A DNA stretch of 64,000 nt from Euglena gracilis. Lineage: Eukaryota; Euglenida; Euglenophyceae; Euglenales. Within the stretch, counting starts at the first letter, position 1. Each line of letters starts with the position of its first letter. The translations under genes were made by a program, and so were the position numbers. Below, one piece after another: positions 9,790 to 20,772 of the stretch. The notes below the pieces were generated by a model. It ran no database searches. It was not told the origin of the DNA and saw only the letters and a list, made by a program, of their open reading frames with translations. The DNA is taken from the NCBI GenBank assembly GCA_039621445.1, contig CP154954.1, positions 48,091,847-48,155,846 of the forward strand, written 5' to 3'.

Positions 9790-11795
9790 ATCCAAAAGGG
9801 GAATTGACAACAAACGTAAAAAAAAACAAAAAAAAAAAAAAAAAAAAAGGGGGAGGAGGGTCGGCCAACAACCACTCAATCACTCAGTCAGAAAAGGGGG
9901 GGGGTGAGGAAAATAGAGAACCAGTTTTCGAAAAAAAAAAGAAAAGGGAATAGTAGAAAATGAATAGAGAAAAATGGAGGGTCAGTTTCAAGTGTGGGGG
10001 GGGTGGGGGGGGGTTGGGGGGGGGGTGGGGTGGTGGGGTGTAAAATGTCTAGTGGGGGGGGAATGAGGGGGATGAGAAAGGGGATGATCATGCATTCACA
10101 AGAGAAGTAAGTGGATTTGGGGGGTGGGGAAGGTTGGGCATGTAGGGGGAAATTTCGGGGTGGGGGGTGTAGAAAGAAATTGGGGGAAGGGGGGGTTGAA
10201 CCTAAGGGGGGGAAAGAAGGGATGGGATGCTGAAAGAGCAACGTGCGAAGGGGGCAAGATAGGGGAAACGAAGATAAACATATAAACAAGGACATTGGGG
10301 GGTAGAAAAAGAGAAAGTAAGGAAAGAGAGCAGGTGAAAAAGGGGAATGAGAGGGGGATTGAGGAAACGGGATGAGCCAAAGGTTTAACTTCCAGGATGG
10401 AATGTGTGAAAACAAAAAAAGAGGGGAGAATGTGGAGAAAAAACGAGGAAGGAAAAAGCAGGAGAAAGATAGGTAAAAAATCAAACAGGCAATCAGGGGG
10501 GGGGGGGATGCAGGGGGGGGGGGGGAGGGAAGAGTTAAATTGGGAGGGGGCTAGCAGAGAGGGGGGGAGGGCAAAGTGGAAAATTTTAGTGCCCGGCGCG
10601 AAGCACCAGAAACTTTTTTTGGAAGGAACAAAAAAGCCAAAAACCTATTAAAAAATTCGGCGCGCGGGGGAGGAAAAAAAAAGGGAAAAAAAAGGAAGGG
10701 GAGGGGGGTCGAGCTAGAGGGGGAAGTGAAAGGACAAAAAGAGAGGGTGAAAAAGGAAATCCCACAAAAAAAAAAACATTGCAAATAGGGGAAAGCAACC
10801 AAATTCGACTGATAGATCAGGGGAAAAAAGGGGAAAAGAGGAAAAGACAGGGGGAAAGGATGAAGGAAAATCGGGAAGAAAAAGGGGGGAAGAAAAAACT
10901 TTGGGAGAGAGGAAAATGCATCAGAAAAAGAGAAGAGGCTGGAATGAAAAAAAGGAAAAAAAAGGGGAAACAAGAGGGGGGGAAAAGAGGGGACAGGGGG
11001 TGGCCAGTGGGAGGAAAGGGGGGGGTGGGGGATTAAAAATCCTTACCAAAAAATTTGATCAAGTGCAATGTAAAAAAGTTGTGAAAAAGAAAAAAAGAAA
11101 AAAGGGCTCAGGGAAAAAAAAAAAAAATAGTGAAGAAGGGGCAAATCGATCACAAAGAAGATCAAACAATGATGAAATGAAGTCTGGATGGCAAAGTTGG
11201 AAGAAAGTGCGCTCGGCTTGAGCTCAGAGCAAAAGCAAGCAAAATATCAGCACATAATGTTGAAATATTGACATCAAAATGCGCTCACGATGCCCAATTT
11301 CAATAAAGTGGGAGGGGGGGGAAAGGGGAAAAGGGAAGAAAGAGGAAAAACAGCAGCAGAGAAGGGGGGGGCGGGTGGAAAAAAGGGTCGGAGGAAGAGA
11401 GGGGCTGGGCGCGGGGGGAAGAACTTGGGCGAGCAAATGGGATGAGATGGTGGCGGCAAGCAAAGGTAGGTTGGGGGCGAAGGCGATGAGCTGGTGGGGT
11501 GGTAGGTGGGAGGGGCTTGGCTGCGACGGTGCGGGCAGGGGGGGGGTGGGGGCGGATGGGGAGGCGCTGCAGCTTTAATGCTCATGGGGGGTAAAAAGCC
11601 CGCGTAGGAGTATGGGGAGAGGGGTGGGGGGATATGTAGGGGAGACTGTAAAAGGGGAAATTGGGGGTAAGGGGCCAAGAACGGGGAAAGCTGGGGTACG
11701 GTGGGATGTAAAGAGGGAGGAAGTGGGGAGAGGGTGAGGGAGGAGTCCAGCTAGAGGTGGAAGCGGCCCGGAGTGAGGGGAGAGCAAACAAGTAC
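9790..11795. repeat. purine-biased degenerate copy of the next 1.8 kb
   Basis: Almost all positions are A or G on the plus strand. Landmarks match the normal-looking sequence at 11.8-13.6 kb in the same order: attgac-acaaacgtaaaa (9,798 vs 11,800), ccaacaaccactcaatca (9,864 vs 11,924), atgatcatgcattcacaaga (10,084 vs 12,318), ggaatgtgtgaaaa (10,398 vs 12,855), gcgcgaagcaccagaaac (10,592 vs 13,157), attcgactgatagatcag (10,803 vs 13,531). Between landmarks C and T are lost or replaced mainly by G. No coding is credible here; the Lys/Glu or Pro/Ser frames are compositional shadows. Confidence 0.65.
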
Positions 11796-13004
11796 GGGAA
11801 TTGACCACAAACGTAAAAAAACAAAAAAACAAATGGCAAAAAAGGGTTTTTTGTCGCCTTCAGCACTGGGTATTTACTTTCATTTTTTTTGCAGACCACC
11901 CCCAAGGGGGGAGGAGGTCTGGGCCAACAACCACTCAATCATTCTGAAAGAAACAGTCACAAACCCTGGGGGTCTGCCAGTGACTACCCCCCCTGAATAG
12001 ACGCCCCCCCCCCCCGAATAGTCCCCCTCCCTCAGCTTTCAACCAACATTCAGAATAATGCCCCCCCCCCCCCGAATAGTAGACCGCTCCCCGTGGGTTG
12101 TCTGTGAATTGAGACGGCAAATGCTTTGGCTTTGGCTTCTTCAGCATTTGGTAAAATGAGCATATATTGCAAAAACTGGAGCCTACACGGGTCAAGTGTG
12201 GGGGGGTGTGGGGGGGGGTGGGGGGGGGTGGGGGTGTGCGGGGTGGGGGTAAATGTCTAGTGCAGGGCTCCAGTTTTTGCAATACCTCTAAATGAGGGTT
12301 GGATGATTTTACGTTTAATGATCATGCATTCACAAGAGTAACATTTGCAGCAGATTTGACATGGTTTAGAAGGTAGGGCATGTAGACCCACGAAGAAATT
12401 TCTTCGATAATTCTCGAACCCACTGGTTTTCGACCACTTTTCTGAATAGTGCCCCCCCCCCCCCCGAATAGAAGCCCCCCCTCGGTTTTCAACCAACGTT
12501 CCGAATAGTTGCCCCCAGGGGCTTCTATTCAGGGGGGGTTAAGTGACTGAGCGATTGTAGTGGGCTTGGGTCTCAGATGTCAGGATGCTGAACTTGACGC
12601 GCATTGTCTTGCCAAATGTTAGCCCACCTAGTGTGGAATATTTTCTGTGGAGATATAAACATATAAATATAAATTGTTCGACATTGGGGGGATTGACGGC
12701 GATGGCACTTGAACGAAACAGCAAACTGCTGCAGCTGCAGGATCTGATCCTGAGTCACAAAAGGCATACGATGGAACCAAAATGGCACGCCGATTTGACT
12801 GGTAAAGCCGCGTCAGCCAGCCCTGAGCCAACAGGTTTAACATCCCTTCCAGGCTGGAATGTGTGAAAAGGGACAAAAAAGACACGCAATAGGACGCTCT
12901 CAATCAAGTAATTATGGCAAACAACAACTGATGATTGGTCACCATTGCCACAAACATGAGCACATTTTCGAGCAATTTACTCACCAAACTCACAACGATC
13001 CAAT
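11796..13004. other. intron sequence with a C-run element at about 11,984-12,542
   Basis: At 11,984 TACCCCCCCTGAATAGA and at 12,542 (reverse) TAACCCCCCCTGAATAGA form inverted ends flanked by agtgac on both sides, suggesting a small element. The motif gaatag next to a C run recurs four times inside. The remainder is the normal counterpart of the purine-biased copy. Confidence 0.4.
12709..12749 (-). CDS. short Gln-rich candidate exon
   Basis: The minus strand shows a pyrimidine-rich acceptor (cttttgtgactcag), then DQILQLQQFAVSF and an AA|GTGCCA donor. Phase 0 in matches the phase 0 exit of the 14,220-14,380 exon. At 41 bases the evidence is thin. The plus frame (LERNSKLLQLQDLILSHK) is an alternative. 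Confidence 0.3.
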
Positions 13005-13405
13005 CAGGCTTTTGCTTAAGGGATTGCAGTGCCCCCGGGGGGGGGGGGGCTGGACTGCAGCTAGTCCAAATCTGGCTAGTGGGATTTCTAGCAGACCCCC
13101 CCCCGGGGGGGTCTGCTAGCAGGGCTAGCTAGTGGAAAATTTTTTCCAGTGACCGGCGCGAAGCACCAGAAACTTTTTTTGGGAATTTTTGGAACAAAAT
13201 CAGCCAAAAACCTATTAAAAACCTCATTTCCACCTCGGCGCGCAGCGCTGGAGGAAAAAAAAGGAAAAAAACTGGAGGAAAAAAATTCCAGTTGGGGGGA
13301 CCCCCGGACCCCCCCCCGGGGGGGAGGGGGGTCTAGCTAGTCCATTTTTTCCAGTGTCTAGCCGATTGGCTAGCCAGTACCCGGGGGTCCTTAAGCAAAA
13401 GCCTG
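13005..13405. mobile_element. hAT-like non-autonomous element, TSD GATCCAAT
   Basis: The ends are CAGGCTTTTGCTTAAGGA and its reverse complement. The flanks are GATCCAAT at 12,997-13,004 and again at 13,406-13,413, an exact 8-bp target duplication. The element is 401 bp with several C-run/G-run hairpins and an internal cggcgcgaagcaccagaaa block also seen at 10,590 and, in related form, at 52,880. No open frame for a transposase. Eight-base duplications with CAGG-type ends are characteristic of the hAT superfamily. Confidence 0.75.
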
Positions 13406-14219
13406 GATCCAATGTGACTTTCATGTTTTTCATCAGGCTGGTCTGAAAAATGAAATCCCGCAAATGAAAACAAGAATTTTTTGCAACACCCCTTGTGCAA
13501 AAGGCAAAATTTATTACCATTGTTGTCAAATATTCGACTGATAGATCAGGGGCAAACAAACAAATCAATGGAAAAGCTTGCACAGGCGTTCATCTTTTAA
13601 AGCCTGAACAAAGATCGTGGAACGTAAAAATGACAGGAAAATAATACTTCAGAAAAAGCAAATTTGGGAAGATTTCAATTTCGAAATTCAGATTTTGGGT
13701 GCAGAGTTGTAACTGCGCACACCATGCAGATCAGTCTGAATACCCTGCAACCCCGGGTCGGGGGTTGGGCAAAGTGGGCACCGTACACCGAAGAACCTTT
13801 GGACCCCGAAATTGACCCCAAAAGTGGTCCCCCAAGCCCCCCCCCCCCCCGAGACCTCCCCCCAGGGGTGGGTAGGTGGATCCCGACCCCCAAAAACAAA
13901 AAAACCTCTGCCCCGACGCCATCTACAAGCTTTACCTATTTTTCTCTTCATTTGGAGTTTTTTTGAAGGCTTTGGCACCATTTGAGCTTGTTTTGGAAGG
14001 CTTTGTAAGCCAATTAAATAGTTTTGTTTGTTTTGCTGTTGAACAACGACATCCACATGCACATATGAGTTGTACACATATGAGTGGTTTTATCACCAGA
14101 AACCCCCACCCGTCAGACCAACTGGCTGGGCGACTCACCAACCCCTCCCAACGCAAGTGATAATTTCCATTACGTTGATTCCCTGAACAGTGCAAAGGGA
14201 ATTTGGAGAGCTCTGGCAC
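13406..14219. other. intron-like stretch
   Basis: Contains atttcatttttcag followed by a short open frame at about 13,440 on the minus strand, not extendable. The C run at 13,830-13,850 lies in Pro/Gly-rich shadow frames. Nothing else is supported. Confidence 0.3.
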
Positions 14220-14380
14220 CTGAAGGTGGCACTGCTGCTGGTCTGGGGTGTCCGGGGGTGGCCCGCTGAACAGCGCCGGGGCGGCAGGCGGGGGCGGGGG
14301 CGGCGGGGGCGGGGCTGGCTGGGGGGCACTGGCCCCAGCCCCCTCCGCGAATGGCCAGGCAACGGGCCGGGGATTGCCCA
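14220..14380 (-). CDS. Pro-rich exon of the minus-strand gene
   Basis: A strong acceptor (cggccccttctctctcag) is followed by two bases and 53 codons up to CTTCAG|GTGCCA. The protein starts GNPRPVAWPFAEGAGASAP, has eleven prolines in a row interrupted by one alanine, then LFSGPPPDTPDQQQCHLQ. The two-base start complements the phase of the 15,033-15,145 exon, so they join in frame (creating GTG at the junction). Proline-rich linkers bind WW, SH3 and EVH1-type domains; here it fits an SR-related factor. Confidence 0.6.
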
Positions 14381-14549
14381 CTGAGAGAGAAGGGGCCGCG
14401 TGTGCATCGCCACGTAGTCTGTCTTTGTCCCCAGGGAAAACGACAGCCACCTTTCGGTGTAAGCCGTAACAGAGGGATGTGATGGGCACATAATACATGC
14501 ACAATGGCTAAATGCCCTGTTTGCTTTTGTCAACCATGATCACTCCACC

Positions 14550-14826
14550 CAGGGGTTTGTGTTTTAAGAATGGGGGGAGGGGGGTGTCACCCACCCACCC
14601 GCCCACCCCCTGGCCGGGGGGGGGGGGTTGGGGGACCCAACCCACTTTTCCCTGAAAAGGCCAAAAAATAACAAAAATGCTAAAAAAAGGCACCTCTTTC
14701 AAAAATTTTCGGTGCCTTTGGCGCCGAAAAGTATATCCCACCCCCTGGGGGGACCCCCCCCCGGGGGGGCTCGGCCAGACCCACCCCCCCACCCCCCCAG
14801 GGACCAAGACAAAAAAAAACCCCCTG
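14550..14826. mobile_element. hAT-like non-autonomous element, TSD ACTCCAMC
   Basis: Left end CAGGGGTTTGTGTTTTAAGA; right end, read in reverse, CAGGGGGTTTTTTTTTGTCT. The flanks are ACTCCACC on the left and ACTCCAAC on the right, seven of eight matching. It is 277 bp with internal C/G hairpins and a ggcgccgaaaag segment like that in the 58,331 element. Non-coding. Confidence 0.6.
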
Positions 14827-15032
14827 ACTCCAACAGAAGAGGGGAGCCAGCTCTTGGCAGCAGGGTCGGTAATTGTTTCCCAACATTTTGGATGAGTGTT
14901 CACAAAAATCAGAAAAAGCAAATTTTGATCGAAACTGTGTCAAATTGGAGGATTTGCCTTGAACTGGATTGTTGGACAAAGATTGCTCAAACCAGACAGA
15001 GGGAGTGCGGAGTGGAACTCATGGGCCAGCAC

Positions 15033-15145
15033 CTTCAACGCTGGGGATGACGCGCATCTCCACCTCCACCGCCGCTGCGCGTTCTTCGGTGTGCAGCTGC
15101 GTCACGTCCTCCTCGGTCTTCAGCCGGATCTGCATGCCGCCGCTG
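15033..15145 (-). CDS. charged helical exon of the minus-strand gene
   Basis: A C-run acceptor (cccccccag) leads to one base then SGGMQIRLKTEEDVTQLHTE, ERAAAVEVEMRVIPSVE and a G|GTGCTGG donor. Codon and residue pattern are convincingly protein-like in only this frame. Its exit phase (1) matches the entry of the next exon at 14,220-14,380. Confidence 0.6.
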
Positions 15146-15674
15146 CTGGGGGGCGGGGGGCGGGCGGGGGGGGGGGCTTGTTTGTGAAACAGCACTCCGA
15201 CACCATCAGGGGGGGGGGGACTTTGATGCGAATTCGGCGTGGGAGAACCCGAACGTGCAGAAAACTGGGCACTGCGGTTTGGTTGCGGCCGTGGGGCCCA
15301 CCCAGCCAGGAATTCCTGGAAAAGAAAGGGGGGGGGTGCCCTGCCGTGTGTCAGCCAGTGGACCGGGATACCCTAAGTGTTGTGCCTGCCCTCCAACTGG
15401 TGGGCAGCAGGGGGGCAGGGCCACACGGTGGGTATGCCAGCTCGCAAGGACAAATTCCTTCGGTACTGAAGGCATCTGAAGGATCCCCGTTGAAAGTTCT
15501 GAAAAAGAAAAAAGAAAACCTGGCGCGGGGGGAGCCCAACCCACCCCACCCACTAATGGATATTCAATGGACAACCCCCTTCATACCCCCCCCAAGGGGC
15601 TCAGGGTCAGCTCTGGGGGGGGGGGGGTGAACACATTGCTGTGTTTCGGCATGGAATTTGACACCAAAGAGAAC
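15146..15674. other. intron between two minus-strand exons
   Basis: GC-rich with G runs at 15,160-15,220 and 15,615. Open frames here are Gly/Pro shadows. No feature supported. Confidence 0.35.
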
Positions 15675-15758
15675 AGGAGGAAAAGCCTGGCAAGGAGGCA
15701 CTGGGGGTAGAGGTGGCTGCACTTCTTCCACAGGCGCAGCCATGATGCGGTCCACAGT
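15675..15758 (-). CDS. Pro/Val exon of the minus-strand gene
   Basis: The acceptor cgctttctcccag is followed in phase 0 by TVDRIMAAPVEEVQPPLPPV and PPCQAFPP, ending before GTTCTC. Pyrimidine tract, acceptor, frame and donor agree. It reads as an acidic helix leading into a proline-rich linker. No named family recognised. Confidence 0.55.
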
Positions 15759-16209
15759 CTGGGAGAAAGCGAATGCAATTCATACAGTTCATACAACAAA
15801 AAACAAAAAAAAATGCAAAAGCTACAAAAAACTGTAATAAAAACAAACAATAATAATGATAATTATGAATATGATAAAAAAAAATGAAAAATGATAAATA
15901 ATGATAAATATGAATATGATAAAAAATGAAAATGATAAATTCAAAAAAGATGCCCATCACCGATGCAAACCCAATCCAAACTAATCCATCCCAATCCACG
16001 CCAATCCACATTGCTAACCTCACCATTGAGATAAAATCAAAACACTTTCCACCCCTTTCAGAACGAAGACTGGTAATCTACTTGGGCTGTTAGCCCCTCT
16101 CAAATACAGAGGACATGAAACAGTGAGCTTTGCCCTTCCCCCAACCCCAATGTTCACATGGCATGGATGTGCGGTGGGCAACATGCCTGGCCGGCCCATG
16201 CCGCCACAC
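15759..16209. other. AT-rich intron
   Basis: Low-complexity ATGATAAA-type tracts at 15,840-15,945. No exon. Confidence 0.4.
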
Positions 16210-16350
16210 CTCTTCTTCGCGCGGAGGAGGGTTGGCGGCCTTGGGGGCGGGTCGGCGGTCTTCGGTCAGCCGCCGCACGCCACTCCGCCGCATTTCGGCG
16301 TCCGCCACGCGGCGCTGCAGCTCGTCCCTCTCCCTCTCCAGCTGGAGAAG
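16210..16350 (-). CDS. coiled-coil / basic exon of the minus-strand gene
   Basis: The acceptor cgccgcctacag opens 47 codons in phase 0 ending at GAAGAAGAG|GTGTGG. The first half is helical (LLQLERERDELQRRVADAEM), the second basic and proline-rich (RRLTEDRRPAPKAANPPPRE). Composition and clean boundaries make this one of the firmer minus-strand exons. Confidence 0.6.
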
Positions 16351-17219
16351 CTGTAGGCGGCGCCAGGGCGTCGCGTTCCACCACAACCCGTACCCCCAAG
16401 CAGGCTTCTTTTGAAGACTTCCCCAGGGGTTCCCCACCCAGCCTGGCTCAAGACACCCTTTTAATACAAAAAAGGTTTCTTGTTTGTTTATTTTTTTAAT
16501 GCCAGCGCGGACTTCGCATCTGGCCGGGTGTGTTCCGTGTGGTGAGTGAACATGCGCGCGCACAGGGGAGGGGGTCTTACAAGCCAAAAAAAAGGGCCTG
16601 CCCCCAAGTCCCTGCAACGTCTCTGAGTCCCGGTAACGTGCGCCCTCGGCAATGATGTTTGCCCGCCTGCGGGCAAACATCAACCAATGCCATTTCTGCA
16701 AAAAACCCAGGGGTATCTGAGGCACACTGCGTCGGTAGTGCATTTTGGGGGGGGAAAACAAGCAGTCCAGGGCGAAGGAGGGTTCCTCCAGAGTCCGTTG
16801 GGGGCCCACCCACCACTGGGTACACGGCGTCCCCTTTGGCAATGTCCCGGGCGGTGCCGCTCCTGCAGCAGGGCCAGCTCGGGGTCAACCGCCAGCAGGG
16901 AGGAGGAGGGGGGCGGAACCGGGGGGAGCGGGAGGGCCCCGTCCCCGACAGCAAACGGCGAGGGGCGTCGCAGGCCGGGGTCGGAGGGAGGCACAAGGCA
17001 CAGGAGAAGCCGGATGTGGGGCGGACTTTCTCCCTCGCAACAAATGAACGTCCACTTTCTGAGCAAAAGCCATATTTCTTGTCCATTGGATGGCGGTCCA
17101 CCACAGCTTGGCTTGCCATGCGTTGAACTGGAAAACACTGTTTTTTTTTTTTTTTCCCACCAACCCAGATTGGCCCAGATTGCCTGAATGGTGCTGCACT
17201 GAGAGGTGCACTGGGGGAC
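16351..17219. other. intron with unresolved GC-rich block
   Basis: 16,700-17,130 has open frames on both strands with Arg/Pro/Gly-rich content, but no pair of splice sites in a convincing frame. Two A/T runs (16,475-16,500; 17,139-17,156) interrupt. Confidence 0.3.
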
Positions 17220-17272
17220 CCGGGGGCAGGGGGGGAGGCGTCGGTGGGAGTGGTGCTCCGTAGTCTCGCAGG
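17220..17272 (-). CDS. Pro-rich exon b of the minus-strand gene
   Basis: The acceptor ctgcctccccccag gives one base, then LRDYGAPLPPTPPPLPP and a G|GTCCCCC donor. Its entry phase (2) is exactly the exit phase of the exon at 17,321-17,509, so the two join in frame across a 48-base intron. Confidence 0.5.
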
Positions 17273-17320
17273 CTGGGGGGAGGCAGCGGCCGGTCGCAGC
17301 CAAGGCTTCCTGTTTGCCAC

Positions 17321-17509
17321 CAGAGGCCAGGCTGGGCGGGGCGGGGTGGGCCCCAGGCCCTCGCTCCGGAAGGCGGCGGTGGGGGTGGCATGGGGGGCAG
17401 CGGTGGGGCGGTGCCAGGGGTGGGCGCGCCCTCGTCCACCAGGGCCGGGGCAAGCCGGGGCACACCGAACGGAGTGGGCGACCCGGAATGCAACAGCGTT
17501 CGGAACGTT
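17321..17509 (-). CDS. Pro-rich exon a of the minus-strand gene
   Basis: The acceptor gagtcagagcacag is followed by one base and TFRTLLHSGSPTPFGVPRLA, then PALVDEGAPTPGTAPPLPPM, six further prolines and GARAWGPPRPAQPGL, ending CTCTG|GTGGCA. Two alternative frames are also open, but only this one combines a patterned helix with proline repeats like the other minus-strand exons. Confidence 0.45.
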
Positions 17510-18122
17510 CTGTGCTCTGACTCGCCGGAGGTTCGGCACTGGCAATGCGGCGGCCCAGCAATGTCAACGGCGGCCAAATCCTCCACGTCTATTGCACCCA
17601 GCGATCACACATCAGTTGGGCAGGTGAGTGGGAGAATTGATGGCCTCTCTCAAAGGCGAAGATGCAATTGGAAGTTGGTCATTCCAACGATGACGTGTCG
17701 GACCTCATACACAGCAAGGGGGTGGCGGGTTTCTGGCAGAGAATCCTGTGCCACAGCCAGGCCACAAGGTCCTCTGGGGGTTTCGGCAACGTCGACGCCA
17801 GACTGACGAGGTCGTCGGGAGGGTGGGGTTGGGGCCCTGAAAAGAGGTGCCCCATTCAGCGAAAAGGCGCCTGTCCCGGGGCAAGAGTTATATGATTCAA
17901 CCCTGTCTGTCGACATATTTACAGCATTGATGAACAGAAGCATAAAGGGTTTTGGGAGATGGCCTTTTTGCCAAGCTAATTTTGTAGATCCGGTTGGCCC
18001 CTGGTCGGGCCTGGTTCTAGCTGACATATGTAACAAAAAAGGGGTGCCCATTCAGAAATCATTTGCAAAAGAGTATTCTGTGACACACATCAAAACCACG
18101 AGATAACATTTTGGGTCATCCG

Positions 18123-18246
18123 CAGGGTTTGATATAAGGACAGGTGGGGGGGTGGTCCGGACCCCCCCCCCCCTGCGGGCCAGGAGGGGGGGTGGGGGGG
18201 ACACCCCCCACCTAAACCATGTACGCCCTCCTTATATCAAACCCTG
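18123..18246. mobile_element. hAT-like non-autonomous element, TSD GTCATCCG
   Basis: Both ends carry CAGGGTTTGATATAAGGA in inverted orientation. The flanks are GTCATCCG at 18,115-18,122 and 18,247-18,254, an exact 8-bp duplication. Only 124 bp: essentially the two ends plus a C/G hairpin. The same termini bound the 52,702-53,107 element, so they are one family. Confidence 0.85.
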
Positions 18247-18448
18247 GTCATCCGGTTGCCCCAATAAAAAAAAACAGAAGACCACTTTTGAACCTTTTAG
18301 TCAAATCATCACATACAGTATGAGACAAGGCCATTTTCTTCAAAGCATGCATTCTCATCTTTAGTTGCCACCAATGCAACTGGAAAACCTCCAAGACAAG
18401 GGAAAATGGATAAAAACTTCAACTGGAAAGCAAAAAAAAAGAACATAC

Positions 18449-18508
18449 GATCTCGTGGAGGAGAATGCTGCATGCGAGCTGCTCCTCCGACTGGCCCAGC
18501 GTCATGAG
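18449..18508 (-). CDS. short helical exon of the minus-strand gene
   Basis: The acceptor gagcatgcag opens 20 codons, LMTLGQSEEQLACSILLHEI, closed by ATC|GTATGT, a good donor. Phase 0 at both ends. The amphipathic helix is convincing despite the size; no domain assigned. Confidence 0.5.
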
Positions 18509-19671
18509 CTGCATGCTCTAAAGGTCGCATAAAAAAAGCAGAATATTACATTGAAAGATGTAATCTGCAATTCAAAACCTTCACAGAGCTGCCATTATTG
18601 GAAGACAACTGAAACATGAATGAGCAACAATGAATCTCAAATCAGAGAAACAGTGGGGCAGGGGGGTTCATTTAGGGGGAGGGGGTACGTCAAAAAGAAT
18701 TTTTTTCAGCAAGCCCGGTCCTATGAAACACCCGCCCCACATTCAACAAGCTGAGCCCTGCTAATCATATATGAAACATATAACAGCATTGAGACTTTGT
18801 GAAAATAACACACACACACACACAGGGGTTGGTGCTTATCCATCGTTGGGGGTCAAATCCTCATCCATAGTCATCCATAGTTGTCCATAATTATCTGTAA
18901 TTATTTGTAATTGCAAAAACGCTTGTAACCCCCCTGATAAGTGCACAGTGCCCTAATTATGTGAGGTGCCCCAATTAATGCGCACCACCAAAGGGTCCCA
19001 AACTACCTCCCTAAAAAGTGCATGCCCCCAAAGGAGAAACTGTTGCCACATCAGGTCAGAGCACACACAATTATGCTGACTTTAAGTTCCTTCTCAATAC
19101 TGTCTTCCTCAGACCAAATACTTCTATCATCTGAGCCCAAATTTGACACATAGTCACCTGACTCATTGCTTGACATCACAAGAACAGGAAAAACTGTTCA
19201 AGAGTGGTGGAAAATTTATTATTTTGTGCCTTGCCGTGAGCAGTGCCCCAATGAGTGCACGCACCCCTGCAGGGTACGAAACTATGTCCTTAAAATACGC
19301 GCACCCGTGCACTTTTTAGGGGGGAGGTTATTGACTGGGCCAGACACCCAAAAAAAATGCAATGAAATGCAATGAGGAAAAGCAGATTAAATGCAACTTC
19401 TGAGACGTCCAAATACCAATCAAAAGAATTTGACTGGCATCCAAATGCTGATGTGCACGATGCATGAAACACCTCCCGTCCTCTCAGTCAAAAGCCCTCC
19501 TCAGTTATGCCAGACCCCATATCCATAGTTATCCACATTTATCCATACATATCCATATTTATCCGTAGTTTATCCATGGTCATCCGTATTTCGGGTTTCG
19601 CACTTCTCCGTTCTTATCTGTAGTTATCCAGAGTTATCCATTTCAGGATAAGCACGGATCCTGAATCACAG
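18509..19671. other. AT-rich intron
   Basis: Contains a short (AC)n at 18,810-18,825 and a scatter of repeated tccatagttatcc phrases at 18,845-18,910 and 19,520-19,640. No exon supported. Confidence 0.4.
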
Positions 19672-19780
19672 ATGCCATACATACATACATACATACATAC
19701 ATACATACATACATACATACATACATACATACATACATACATACATACATACATACATACATACATACATACATACACAT
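19672..19780. repeat. (ACAT)n microsatellite
   Basis: About 27 uninterrupted units of catA, immediately followed by TATA and the left end of a foldback element. Confidence 0.95.
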
Positions 19781-19785
19781 ATATA

Positions 19786-20234
19786 TGGCAGGCGGGTAGC
19801 AGGGGGGGCCCCTGGGAGGGCCCTGCTACCTACGACCCTGCACTGGGTTGTTGGGGATACTGAAGGAGTGGGGTTTGGGTCCCGGCTGGCCGGCCTCTCC
19901 GGGACGCACATCCCCCCCCCCCCCGCCCGCGCCCTCCCTTGGGCCATGCTGTGCGATTCCCAAAGGCGGCATACAGGCAGGGGTAAAGAAAGATAAAGGC
20001 CGCCGACGGTCGGCCCCCACAAGGCCTGTGTGGTGACCCCAACAGTGGCAATGTTCAGTCCTGGGGGGGAGCACGCGCGGCAGAGGCCAAACATTGTGGG
20101 GAGGGGATGTGCGTCCCGGAGAGGCAGGCCAGCCGGGACCCAAACCCCACTCCTTCAGTAACCCCAACACCCCAGTGCAGGGTCGTGGGTAGCAGGGAGG
20201 CCCCCCCCCGGGGGGGCCTGCTACCCGCCTGCCA
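19786..20234. mobile_element. foldback element with TGGCAGGCGGGTAGCAGG ends
   Basis: Left arm (19,786 to about 19,912) and right arm (about 20,098 to 20,234) are inverted copies, including the phrase GGAGTGGGGTTTGGGTCCCG, separated by about 190 bases. The ends are TGGCAGG...CCTGCCA and both outer flanks are TA repeats. No reading frame belongs to it. Loop or arm exchange would let it invert or form a large hairpin. Confidence 0.75.
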
Positions 20235-20295
20235 TATATATATATATATATACATATATATATTTTTTTAATATATATATATATATACACACACA
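20235..20295. repeat. (TA)n microsatellite
   Basis: Imperfect TA tract flanking the right end of the foldback element. Confidence 0.85.
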
Positions 20296-20772
20296 CCATT
20301 TTTGATATTTTGGGAGAACTGGGTATTTGGAAGGGTGCATTGGATCGTTTTGGGGATCTGATTTTGGAGATCTGCTTTGATCAACAATTCCTTGATGTAA
20401 GGAACTGTTGGCCCTTTGGCCCTTTGTCCCTTTGGCTGATAAACCAAACCAGATCCCACCAACCCCAGGGGTTCATGAATGGTGGGTTTATCCACTTGGA
20501 AATGAAGGCATTGCATACCAATCGTTCGTCCGACTTTGAGAAGATGGGGGATCCCTAGTATGGATATTCATGGATATGAAACTGACATTGCTGTCTTTCT
20601 GTGGCAACCATGCAGAAAAAATCTTGCAACCCCACCTTGATAATTGTTCAATCATTTGTGAGGAAGGATTGACAAAAAAAAACTGCGCTTTTTGTGGCAT
20701 TTTTGCCGCACACTCCCCCCTGAATTCAGCTTGATGTGGCGTGCCCAAAGCGCGTGAGGAGCGACGATGGAC

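Noticed and set aside
9888-11678. Pro/Phe/Ser-rich minus-strand and Lys/Glu-rich plus-strand frames
   Set aside because: They follow from the purine-only composition of this segment, which is itself suspect.
19672-19780. Regular repeat that could be mistaken for a CRISPR array or coding repeat
   Set aside because: It is a 4-base microsatellite without spacers, and both strand frames (Tyr-Met-Cys-Val or His-Thr-Tyr-Ile repeats) are artefacts of the unit.
20268-20558. Overlapping frames on both strands (about 80 codons each)
   Set aside because: Both look partly protein-like, but neither has splice sites or a start supported by context.
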